Notes under the pieces: model-generated | What the model saw: the letters and a program-made list of their open reading frames with translations, nothing else | Told to the model about the DNA's origin: nothing | Databases searched by the model: none | Part shown: positions 54,174 to 61,473 of the stretch, in pieces | Position numbering within the stretch: position 1 is the stretch's first letter | Layout: every line of letters starts with the position of its first letter | Program-made: the position numbers and the translations under genes | Assembly: GCF_009725165.1 (NCBI RefSeq) | Contig: NZ_WNZW01000001.1 | Location: 868,001 to 932,000 of the forward strand | From: Paenibacillus woosongensis | GTDB taxonomy: Bacteria > Bacillota > Bacilli > Paenibacillales > Paenibacillaceae | Direction of reading: 5' to 3' | Length of the DNA stretch: 64,000 nt

Positions 54174-54473
54174 CTATATCCCCTTCCTCTCTGCATTATA
54201 TTTCTCGATAATAAGTCGTGCATCTTCTAAGGTAATACGTTCCTCAATGGCAAGTTTCTTAACGAAATTAACCAAAGGTTGTGATTCATCATTCTGAGCT
54301 AGTTCAATTTTTTGAATTAGTCTGTCTAATCTGATGCGAACAGTAGGATAAGAAACCTCGTACGCTTTTGCAAGATCCTTTAAGGAACCAGAATTAACAA
54401 TGAACTTACGCATAAATTCGATATCTTCTGAATCCAAAGATAAAATCCATAAAGGAATATTCCTCTCACCCAT
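54174..54473 (-). CDS. DUF2089-family putative regulator
   Basis: A 99-residue helical protein with the DUF2089 pattern: LDSEDIEFMRKFIVNSGSLKDLA and YEVSYPTVRIRLDRLI, resembling a helix-turn-helix. Such proteins are presumed DNA-binding regulators. It is the first gene of a two-gene unit with a small membrane protein. GGGAGATAGATGGG leads into the start. Confidence 0.82.
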   Translation of the reverse strand: MGERNIPLWILSLDSEDIEFMRKFIVNSGSLKDLAKAYEVSYPTVRIRLDRLIQKIELAQNDESQPLVNFVKKLAIEERITLEDARLIIEKYNAERKGI

Positions 54474-54597
54474 CTATCTCCCTCCTTGTTTCCTAGAATA
54501 ACCAAAAACTTAATAAAAGTAAACAATATTTTTGTTTATTTTTTAATTTTGTTTAATTTATATTAATTTTATTGAATAAATCATGGATGTGAAATTA

Positions 54598-54632
54598 AAA
54601 AAGAAGGGGCTGTTTAAGCCCCTTCTTCATCG
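54598..54632 (-). terminator. Terminator of the LURP-one-like gene
   Basis: Minus-strand hairpin AAGAAGGGGCT / AGCCCCTTCTT followed by TTTT, about 20 bases past the stop at 54650. Confidence 0.92.
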
Positions 54633-54649
54633 TATTAATCGGTATTTCT

Positions 54650-55231
54650 TTAGCTCGACTGCTTCCCGTCAATTGCACATAACAAGACGCTTGCAGCAAG
54701 TCCAAGGCGGCGATCAAGCGTATGAGACGGATCGCTGGAGAAATCCACATTGATTTTTGTGACAAACGGATTGAAATTTTGCTTAAGAGTCGTCACCATA
54801 CTGCCGTTTATTTCTACGTTATAAGTTTGCGGAATTAAGCTGCTGAGGAACCGCCGCAGCAGTGCCAAAAGCCTGCTATCCTCTTTGATCCGCCCAATCT
54901 CGGCCTCGCCCGCATTCAGTATGATCCATTCATCTTTTAAAATAGACTTAAATCCCTTTCTGCGCAGGCTTCCGACATGCTCACCCGTACGCGCATCCTG
55001 AACATCGTAGGTCGCGGAGAAATCGATCACATTACGCGCCTTGATCGTCAGCAATTCCTCGCTCATGCTCTCATCGCTGTACAGCCGGATATCCTCCTTG
55101 AGCTTAAAGGCCTTCATTTGGGAATACATGACGAGCTCTTGATTGGCATTATAAATATGGAACCTGGCACCCAGTATGGAGATTATCTTTTGTCTTACCA
55201 AATATTGATCATAACTGAACTTATTATCCAC
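54650..55231 (-). CDS. LURP-one-related (Tubby/scramblase-like fold) protein
   Basis: A 193-residue protein of the LURP-one-related family: the core begins YLVRQKIISILGARFHIYNAN and runs through a set of strands (QMKAFKLKED, YDVQDARTGEHVGSLRRKG, ILNAGEAEIGRIKED) to a hydrophobic C-terminal helix (RLGLAASVLLCAID). This fold binds lipids in some relatives; the bacterial role is unknown. The start is uncertain: the frame is open to a TTG at 55312, but GTG 55231, with GGGAGG 12 bases before it, gives the family-typical N-terminus. Single gene with terminator. Confidence 0.72.
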   Translation of the reverse strand: MDNKFSYDQYLVRQKIISILGARFHIYNANQELVMYSQMKAFKLKEDIRLYSDESMSEELLTIKARNVIDFSATYDVQDARTGEHVGSLRRKGFKSILKDEWIILNAGEAEIGRIKEDSRLLALLRRFLSSLIPQTYNVEINGSMVTTLKQNFNPFVTKINVDFSSDPSHTLDRRLGLAASVLLCAIDGKQSS

Positions 55232-55348
55232 TTTTCGCGATGGCCTCCCATGAACTTTATTATTGTTAATAATACGATAAGCTAGAGGCTCTGTATATAA
55301 AGTCCATGGCAAATTTTCCGAATTATAGTTCCTAAAGAAATGTGTTGT

Positions 55349-55480
55349 CCCAGTGGACTTTTCATACCGAAATGTCTTTCAAATAGTGGACACCTGAAAT
55401 ATATCAACGCCGTCCGGGAAAATGATGATCTCCCTAGTGTCCACTTTTGCATGGACATTCACTACTGAAACGTCCACACT
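55349..55480. repeat. 130-bp imperfect palindromic intergenic element
   Basis: Two arms of about 41 bases (55353-55393 and 55437-55477) are imperfect reverse complements, each bounded by GTGGAC/GTCCAC hexamers; spacing within each arm is exactly 33 bases. The inner 9 bases AGTGGACAC/GTGTCCACT match perfectly. No gene is present. It could fold into one long hairpin. Confidence 0.7.
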
Positions 55481-55534
55481 ATACGTACAAAAAACCATCC
55501 TCCCTAATGTCATGACGAAGTCCCCGCCCCACAT

Positions 55535-56014
55535 TCAATTCAGTGCAATATAAATATGAATTTCTGCATTGTCCATGTCACCACCGCTTTGATACTCTTC
55601 AAAATCGCAGCTGAATTTTCTATCCAGCTCCATAGACCACAGCTTCGTCCAAAATTCAGCCACCGCCCGCTGCATATGACCTTGCACAATAAATTTTGCA
55701 TACTTCCCCGCAGGGATCGTTTCGATCTGAATCTCAGCCTCTTCTAAACTTTGTTTGCCATAAGAGTCTCCCGCTCCTAGAACTTCACAGCATACGATCA
55801 CGTCATATGCGCCATTCACATCCATCTCATAATGAGTGTACAAGCCAATGCTTTTATCATTCCGTTTGCCGGGTATCGCTTGATAGATTCCATCCTGATA
55901 AAACCGCTGCCAGAGCTCACCTATCTTTCGGCTCATAAAAGGATCGTTGTTGCTGGTTCTGATCTGGAGTCCTGCGACTGTTTTTTCCTCTACATGCACT
56001 ATTTCATAATTCAT
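55535..56014 (-). CDS. GyrI-like / AraC effector-binding domain protein
   Basis: A 159-residue stand-alone effector-binding (GyrI-like) domain, as seen C-terminal in BmrR/Rob-type regulators: MNYEIVHVEEKTVAGLQIRTSN start, IGLYTHYEMDVNGAYDVIVCCEV and IPAGKYAKFIVQG motifs. No DNA-binding domain is attached. It may bind small hydrophobic compounds. The WYL-type regulator gene lies 83 bases upstream on the same strand and may share its transcript. Confidence 0.83.
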   Translation of the reverse strand: MNYEIVHVEEKTVAGLQIRTSNNDPFMSRKIGELWQRFYQDGIYQAIPGKRNDKSIGLYTHYEMDVNGAYDVIVCCEVLGAGDSYGKQSLEEAEIQIETIPAGKYAKFIVQGHMQRAVAEFWTKLWSMELDRKFSCDFEEYQSGGDMDNAEIHIYIALN

Positions 56015-56097
56015 CGGCTATACCTCGTTTCATTTGATTTTGAGGTCAGTATAGCAGCCCTAATTAGACAACAGCATGTCATATTATAGAAACTAGC

Positions 56098-57000
56098 TCA
56101 TGAATATTTTCTTAAACTCTCCTCCAGCTTTCGCTTGATGATATTCCGGACATGCTCCGGTTCTATCACCTCAGCAGCAGCACCATAAGACAAAATGTAC
56201 CCGTACACCCATTCATCCTCGACATAAGTAACCTCTACCTTAAAGCTTCCGTCCGAATGTTTAGTTATACCATTCTGGTCAAATTCGTCATAAACCCTAT
56301 AAGCCATGCTGGACTCAATTTTTAAAACAAGCTTTACCGTTCTATGATTCATATTCGAGGGATAACCCCAGACTTCCCCCGGCCTCTCTCTGATAAATGT
56401 TTCTTGAGAGCAGGCCAGAGTTTTGATCCGGGTCACCTTGAACATTCTAAAGTCATTTTTCAACCTACAAAATCCATAAATGTACCAACCTTGCCCTTTA
56501 AAAATCAGCTTTAAAGGCTCTGCGATTCTCTCGGTTTTGACTCCATAGGAACTATAATAATCAAAGGCCACTACATTTCTGTTTAAAATCGCTGTTTTCA
56601 ACAAGTTGAACTTCTCCTGCTCCGAAGCATCAGAGCCCCACCGGGAGAAGTCGACATCAATCCAGCTCGTAGACTCTTTGTTGAATATGGCTGCGAGCTT
56701 ACTCAGCACGGGCTCGACATCTGGAACATTCAGGGCATTCAAGCCTTGAAGTGAAGAGAGAATGTCCACCTGCTCCTTGTCTGACAGCATCGATTTGCCC
56801 AGCACGAATTGATCAAGCAGACGAATACCTCCGCCCTTCCCTTTATTCGTATATACGGGGATTCCCGCTGCACTCAATGTATCTATATCGCGGTAAATCG
56901 TCCGCTGAGATACTTCGAACTGCTCGGCTAATTGCTTGGCGGTTACCTGTTTTTTATCCAATAAAATATAAACAATTTCAAGCAGCCTGTTTATTTGCAT
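56098..57000 (-). CDS. YafY-type HTH-WYL transcriptional regulator
   Basis: A 300-residue regulator: N-terminal HTH_11 helix-turn-helix (about 5-55, VTAKQLAEQFEVSQRTIYRDID), a linker with NKGKGGGIRLL, then WYL and WCX domains (FKGQGWYIYGFCRLKNDFRMFKV; VTYVEDEWVYGYILSYG). WYL regulators sense nucleic-acid or nucleotide ligands in some cases; the ligand here is unknown. ATG 57000 follows GGGGTGA; the GTG at 57009 is less suitable. It is divergent, 125 bases away, from the isoprenoid-synthase-like gene and could regulate it. Confidence 0.87.
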   Translation of the reverse strand: MQINRLLEIVYILLDKKQVTAKQLAEQFEVSQRTIYRDIDTLSAAGIPVYTNKGKGGGIRLLDQFVLGKSMLSDKEQVDILSSLQGLNALNVPDVEPVLSKLAAIFNKESTSWIDVDFSRWGSDASEQEKFNLLKTAILNRNVVAFDYYSSYGVKTERIAEPLKLIFKGQGWYIYGFCRLKNDFRMFKVTRIKTLACSQETFIRERPGEVWGYPSNMNHRTVKLVLKIESSMAYRVYDEFDQNGITKHSDGSFKVEVTYVEDEWVYGYILSYGAAAEVIEPEHVRNIIKRKLEESLRKYS

Positions 57001-57125
57001 CACTGTCACCCCAGCCTATTTTACCCAAGTGTATGGGCCGATGTTGTAACCAATAAGTTTCTTTCACGTATATGATGTAAGCATCATCCGTCCACTAAAC
57101 AACTAGAAATTGAGGGAAGCCAACA

Positions 57126-59507
57126 ATGAATGAGGTAATTACAACCCAAGCCAATACGTGGTATCACAGGGCTGAGCAGAAGGCAGTTCAGTATTATGCC
57201 TCTCTGCAAACGCGGGCTATGGATCATATGTATGTTCAAACTCTGACAACTGATATTCAACTGTGGAAAAAAAGCCATGTTCCTCGCTTCTGGCATTCCT
57301 GGCTTCTACGTGGCAGCAAGACGCCCGATGTGCTGGGCTATCATAAATATATCAGCTGGCTGAATCGCACCGGCAAATTGGACGGCTATCTTGATCGAAG
57401 CATTTCTTATATTTACATGCGTGACCTGGGCAAAGCTCTGGATTCTCCAGATACTCAGGCTCGCATAGAGCGTACGTCAGCTGACGTTAAAAAATATCTG
57501 CTTCGCTACACCGGTGCCAAACGAGGAGACCAGCCTGAATTTATGAGTATGGCCGGGCTGTACCGATGGGCCCAGAAAGAGAACATAGAAGACGCCGTTA
57601 TCTGGCTAATTGATAAACTAAACAGCGTATCCGCCCATATCCCTCAGGAAATGGATGCGGAGCATGCCCAGAGAAAACTAATGAAAATCATCATCGGCGT
57701 AGTGCTCCATGTCATGGATGAGCTGGACGACAGCCTATCAGCTGACGAGCGTTCGAAGCGGCTTGATGAAGCGATCCGCCTCGGTTACTCCTATGGCCTG
57801 ACCTACCCTTTTATCGACGATCTCCTTGATTCAGAAATTTTGAATACCAAGGAGCAGGAACAATATTCCCGCATGATTAGAACTGCACTGCTTACCGGCT
57901 CTGTTCCGGATTCCGGGGAGTGGGACGGCGAGAACGGGGATTTCATCCAGTATGTATATTCAGAGCTTCGGGAAGCTTTTGAATATATTAAAAACTCACA
58001 GTCGCCAGAAACCATAAGTACGTTTTTTGAGCAAGCCTATGTATTTTTCCATGCTCAGGATCTGGACCGTGTGAAGGAGCTGTCCCATCCTGCCTACACC
58101 AACGAGGAGCTGTACCTGCCTGTTATTCTGAAATCCTCTTCTTCCCGATTGATTGTCCGCTCGGTTATTGGCGCACCCGAGGATGAAGGCTTCGAGCAGC
58201 GGACGTTCTACTACGGGATCTACAACCAGCTCGCTGATGATTTTGCGGATATGTTCGATGATATGAAGGCCGGAGCCGTGACGCCCTACACCTATTATTT
58301 GCAGTATAGCAAGCAGCGTCCGGACCTGATGAATCCGTATGAATTGTACTGGATGGTCATTTCCTATTTGATCCACGACGTGTATCGTTCTGATGCCAGA
58401 ACACGGGACATCATCCTGAATCGGGCCATCAACGGATTAAAACGCTTCAAGGATCGCCTTGGGGAAGCCAAGTATAACGAAACCATGAGCATCTTTGCCT
58501 CGGGAAATCGGGTATTTAACCGGCTCGTCCAACGTATGGTTCAGCAAGCGGACGATGTGGACTTCCTTGACAAGCTGCTTCGAGATCAAATCATAACCGT
58601 ACTGAGAACCAGCCGCAAAGAGAAGGATAGCTTCATCGATACGATTCATTCTGTCCGCCGCGAGATCAATCAACAATTGCAGATTCCTAAAGCGGGAGAA
58701 ATGCCGCCTGTCACAAATTCGCTAATTGATGCCGCGAACTATAGTCTTCAAGGCGACGGCAAGCGCCTTCGGCCTATTTTAACGTGGGTCATGGGGGTCA
58801 ATGAATATGGCCTGGAGCCGGCGGCGATTATGCCGCTGCTGAAATCATTGGAATATATGCATACCGCCTCTTTGATTTTCGACGATCTGCCCTCCCAGGA
58901 CAATGCGCCTACCCGCCGGGGACGCCCGACTCTTCATCAGGTTCATAATAGCGCCACTGCGGAGCTGACGGGGCTGTATCTGATTCAGAAGGCCGTTGAA
59001 GAGCAATCCTCCCTGAGCGGCTTTGAGGCCACGGCCGTACTCGCCTTGATGCGATATTCATCCCAAAAGGCCGGCGAAATCTGCATGGGGCAGGCCATGG
59101 ATTTAGAAGCCAGGGGACAATTGTTAACCCTTGAGCAGTTGAATACGATATGCTTCTACAAAACAGGGATCGCCTTTGAAGCTTGCCTGGTGATGCCTGC
59201 CATTCTGGCTCAAGTCAATGAGACGGAAATAGCAGCATTAAAGAAATATGCCTACCATGCAGGCATCGCCTTCCAGATTAAGGATGACTTGCTGGATTCG
59301 GAAGGTGAAATCAGCTTATTGGGAAAGCCCGTTAATCAGGACATTGAAAACAATAGTTCGACCTTTGTAACCCTTCTAGGTCATGATGGTGCCCGAAGGG
59401 CGATGTGGGAGCACTATTGCCGGGCCGTGGAAGCATTAAACGATATACCGCGAAACAACGCTTTCCTTAAGCACTTATTACATTATATGGTGAGCAGAGA
59501 TAAATAA
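57126..59507 (+). CDS. Large protein with two class-I isoprenoid-synthase-like regions
   Basis: A 793-residue protein. The C-terminal part (about 500-793) is a trans-polyprenyl diphosphate synthase: GDGKRLRP, first Asp-rich motif DDLPSQDNAPTRRGRPT near 585 and second IKDDLLDSEG near 718. The long N-terminal part (about 1-480) is all-helical and carries its own acidic motifs, IDDLLDSE near 232 and DDFADMFDD near 371, which resemble class-I terpenoid-synthase metal sites. A classic prenyltransferase is about 300 residues, so this is a tandem or fusion protein. GAGGGAAG precedes the ATG. The product is unknown: prenyl chain making and cyclisation in one protein is possible, not shown. Confidence 0.82.
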   Translation: MNEVITTQANTWYHRAEQKAVQYYASLQTRAMDHMYVQTLTTDIQLWKKSHVPRFWHSWLLRGSKTPDVLGYHKYISWLNRTGKLDGYLDRSISYIYMRDLGKALDSPDTQARIERTSADVKKYLLRYTGAKRGDQPEFMSMAGLYRWAQKENIEDAVIWLIDKLNSVSAHIPQEMDAEHAQRKLMKIIIGVVLHVMDELDDSLSADERSKRLDEAIRLGYSYGLTYPFIDDLLDSEILNTKEQEQYSRMIRTALLTGSVPDSGEWDGENGDFIQYVYSELREAFEYIKNSQSPETISTFFEQAYVFFHAQDLDRVKELSHPAYTNEELYLPVILKSSSSRLIVRSVIGAPEDEGFEQRTFYYGIYNQLADDFADMFDDMKAGAVTPYTYYLQYSKQRPDLMNPYELYWMVISYLIHDVYRSDARTRDIILNRAINGLKRFKDRLGEAKYNETMSIFASGNRVFNRLVQRMVQQADDVDFLDKLLRDQIITVLRTSRKEKDSFIDTIHSVRREINQQLQIPKAGEMPPVTNSLIDAANYSLQGDGKRLRPILTWVMGVNEYGLEPAAIMPLLKSLEYMHTASLIFDDLPSQDNAPTRRGRPTLHQVHNSATAELTGLYLIQKAVEEQSSLSGFEATAVLALMRYSSQKAGEICMGQAMDLEARGQLLTLEQLNTICFYKTGIAFEACLVMPAILAQVNETEIAALKKYAYHAGIAFQIKDDLLDSEGEISLLGKPVNQDIENNSSTFVTLLGHDGARRAMWEHYCRAVEALNDIPRNNAFLKHLLHYMVSRDK

Positions 59508-59532
59508 AGCGATAACAGCAGATCATTTCCGT

Positions 59533-59610
59533 ACGTTAGAACGTCATGAGGTGAGAATTCGTGCGAAAGAGAGATCGCATATCCGATTCATGACCTCTAA
59601 CGTATTTTTT
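59533..59610 (+). terminator. Long hairpin terminator of the isoprenoid-synthase-like gene
   Basis: ACGTTAGA and GTCATGA pair with TCATGAC and TCTAACGT over a 78-base span, followed by ATTTTTT. It starts 25 bases past the stop at 59507. Confidence 0.8.
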
Positions 59611-59631
59611 ACCTTTTGAAGCTAGTTCATT

Positions 59632-60045
59632 TCATAGCTTTGCTGGATTAAAGATCTGGCTTCCTCCCGCACCAAGCTTCTGGACAAACACCTTATCCGC
59701 CTCAGCAAACTCAAATGAGCCAAGCTCATTTTTCCCTACCCAGCAGTATTCATCATGATCGGCTAATGTAATTGTCCCGGCCTGATATGTCGCCTTCCAG
59801 GCAAACAGCCTGATATGCACATCTCCATACCAATGGTCATTGACGCCAACAAATTCATACGGTTCAATCTCAATACTCATTTCCTCCATGAGTTCCCGGC
59901 GAAGGCATTCTTCACCAGACTCGCCTTCCTCGATCTTTCCGCCTGGAAATTCCCACAGCCCCGCTTGGGACTTCCCTTCTTTTCGGCGCGCGATCAGCAG
60001 TTGCCCTTGTTCATTCTCGATGATTGCCGCAGCTACTTGGATCAT
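59632..60045 (-). CDS. Nudix hydrolase, MutT-like
   Basis: A 137-residue Nudix protein. The complete Nudix box GKIEEGESGEECLRRELMEEMSI (about residues 39-61, quoted only as landmark GKIEEGE...REL..EE) carries the metal-binding Glu residues. MutT-like proteins sanitise oxidised nucleotides such as 8-oxo-dGTP; the exact substrate is unknown. ATG 60045 is nine bases after GGGAGGTGA; the longer frame to 60075 is rejected. Confidence 0.88.
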   Translation of the reverse strand: MIQVAAAIIENEQGQLLIARRKEGKSQAGLWEFPGGKIEEGESGEECLRRELMEEMSIEIEPYEFVGVNDHWYGDVHIRLFAWKATYQAGTITLADHDEYCWVGKNELGSFEFAEADKVFVQKLGAGGSQIFNPAKL

Positions 60046-60085
60046 GCTGCTCTCACCTCCCGTTAATTCTGGCACAAGTATACAA

Positions 60086-60135
60086 CAAAAAACACACCCT
60101 CCTCCAATCGAACAACCGATCTAAGGAAGGTGTGC
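60086..60135 (-). terminator. Terminator of the purine-riboswitch-controlled DMT transporter
   Basis: Minus-strand hairpin CACACCTTCC / GGAGGGTGTG followed by TTTTTTG, about 25 bases past the stop at 60161. Confidence 0.85.
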
Positions 60136-60160
60136 CGATACCGACATAAATATACAACTA

Positions 60161-61135
60161 CTAGGTTAAACGCCTCGCGGTTCTTGCTCTCATTTTATAG
60201 AGTTCCGGCAGCATGACCCCAAGCAGCACGACAATAACACCGCCCCATTGCAGCATTGTCACGTGCTCGCGAAGAACGAACGAGGAGAGCAGCACGGCCA
60301 CCGGAAGTTCGGCAGCTCCGAGTATGCCCGCCATTCCCTCGCCGATGTGAGGCACGCCGACGGCGAATAGCACCGGAGGGATAAAGGCTCCGAACAGGCC
60401 AAGCAGGAAGCCAAATAACAGCAGTTGGCTCCACAATAAGCCGTTAAACAAGAAATACGGCGGAAACAATATGAACACAAGTACCAGCCCGCCGGTAATC
60501 ATCCAAGCGCTGCGGTAAGCCGGGTGAACCGAAGGCATCGCTTTACCGCTAAATAGAATAAACAAGGTGTAGCTGACAGCCGATAATAGTCCCAGCGCAA
60601 TGCCAATCGCGGGGAAACTTGTCTCCTTCTGCTCCATAAGTCCGGCAGCGAGCAGCGTACCTCCGAGCAGCAATACCAATGTAAACAGCATGATTCCATT
60701 TGGGCGCTGCCGCTTGCTAACCGCTTGAATTAAAACACTGATCCAAGTAAATTGAAACAGCAGAACAATCGCCAGCGAAGCCGGAATATAGCGCAGCGAT
60801 TGATAGTAGAGCAGTCCCGTGATCGCAGTAGGCATTCCAGCCAGCATCAGCAGCAATCTATGCTTCCAGGTCAGCTTCGGCGAATGAGCCGCCGTTGCTT
60901 CCGATTGCTCCGAACCTGCTACCGGACCTGCTGCCCCCAGACGCTTGCCCTTGCTGCGTTCTTTCCAGGCCGTATACATGGCCAGCAGCCACGCCAAGAT
61001 GCATCCCGTCAACAACTGTGTACCCACCACTTCGCCAAGCTGATATCCTTGGCCATATGCGAGTACAACAATCGTCGACAATATGCCATAGCTGCTCGCT
61101 CCAATTAATACAGACAATAGATATTTCATTTTCAT
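60161..61135 (-). CDS. EamA/DMT-family transporter under purine riboswitch control
   Basis: A 324-residue membrane protein with about ten helices in two EamA repeats and a charged loop (about 55-75, KERSKGKRLGAAG). The substrate cannot be read from the protein. A purine riboswitch aptamer (61228-61307) overlaps the terminator in the leader (61182-61241) so that ligand binding should allow transcription; PbuE, a purine exporter with an on-switch of this design, is the precedent in B. subtilis. A purine or purine-analogue exporter is therefore the favoured guess. ATG 61135 follows GGGGAGG by 12 bases; M10 is an alternative. Confidence 0.85.
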   Translation of the reverse strand: MKMKYLLSVLIGASSYGILSTIVVLAYGQGYQLGEVVGTQLLTGCILAWLLAMYTAWKERSKGKRLGAAGPVAGSEQSEATAAHSPKLTWKHRLLLMLAGMPTAITGLLYYQSLRYIPASLAIVLLFQFTWISVLIQAVSKRQRPNGIMLFTLVLLLGGTLLAAGLMEQKETSFPAIGIALGLLSAVSYTLFILFSGKAMPSVHPAYRSAWMITGGLVLVFILFPPYFLFNGLLWSQLLLFGFLLGLFGAFIPPVLFAVGVPHIGEGMAGILGAAELPVAVLLSSFVLREHVTMLQWGGVIVVLLGVMLPELYKMRARTARRLT

Positions 61136-61181
61136 TACCTTGCAAATCCTCCCCAACGTATATCAAAATAAGCCCAGAAAC

Positions 61182-61241
61182 GCAAAAAATCCTAGCTGCG
61201 AAATAAGAATCGGCAATACCGTTCTCATTCTCGTAGCTAGG
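61182..61241 (-). terminator. Riboswitch terminator upstream of the DMT transporter
   Basis: Minus-strand hairpin with arms CCTAGCT...CGAGAA and TTTCGCAGCTAGG, followed by ATTTTTTGC. Its 5' arm is the 3' part of the purine aptamer (end of P3, J3/1 and P1), so folding of the aptamer and of the terminator are mutually exclusive. Confidence 0.85.
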
Positions 61242-61307
61242 AAGTTACGGCTTCCAGTAGAAACCCTCGCTCCGATTTGGTGTTAGTTCAGCGAGGTTAT
61301 ACGAAAA
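61228..61307 (-). ncRNA. Purine riboswitch aptamer (variant, C74 guanine-like)
   Basis: Minus strand: P1 TTTTCGTA / TACGAGAA; J1/2 starts TATAAC; P2 CCTCGCT / AGCGAGG; J2/3 GTTTCTACT; P3 GGAAG / CTTCC with L3 CCGTAA; J3/1 then TAGC-TACG. The position equivalent to specificity base 74 is C, as in guanine riboswitches. L2 is about 18 bases instead of 7 and ends CGG, which keeps the GG:CC kissing contact to L3. J3/1 has one extra base and T54/T72 are not paired. Confidence 0.85.
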
Positions 61308-61380
61308 ATAATCTATGCGATGCAATTGTCACACTTATGTCTGGCAGCTGCAGCAAACCACAACGTAATAACCAAGACAC

Positions 61381-61409
61381 ATCTTACACGACAAGCAGGA
61401 GGCTGTCAA
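61381..61409 (-). promoter_or_regulatory. Sigma-A promoter of the purine-riboswitch transcript
   Basis: Minus strand: TTGACA (61409-61404), 17 bases, TAAGAT (61386-61381). The leader is then about 240 bases long before the start codon at 61135. Confidence 0.8.
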
Positions 61410-61418
61410 TCCTTTTAA

Positions 61419-61439
61419 GCTGGATCCAAAACCAGCTTT
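61419..61439 (-). terminator. Probable terminator after the pyruvate kinase gene
   Basis: Minus-strand hairpin AAGCTGG / CCAGCTT with a short loop, 35 bases past the stop at 61474. The tail is AAAAGG rather than T-rich, so this is a weak call. Confidence 0.35.
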
Positions 61440-61473
61440 CCCCATGCATCCTCCAGATTTAATGAAGGCTTCA

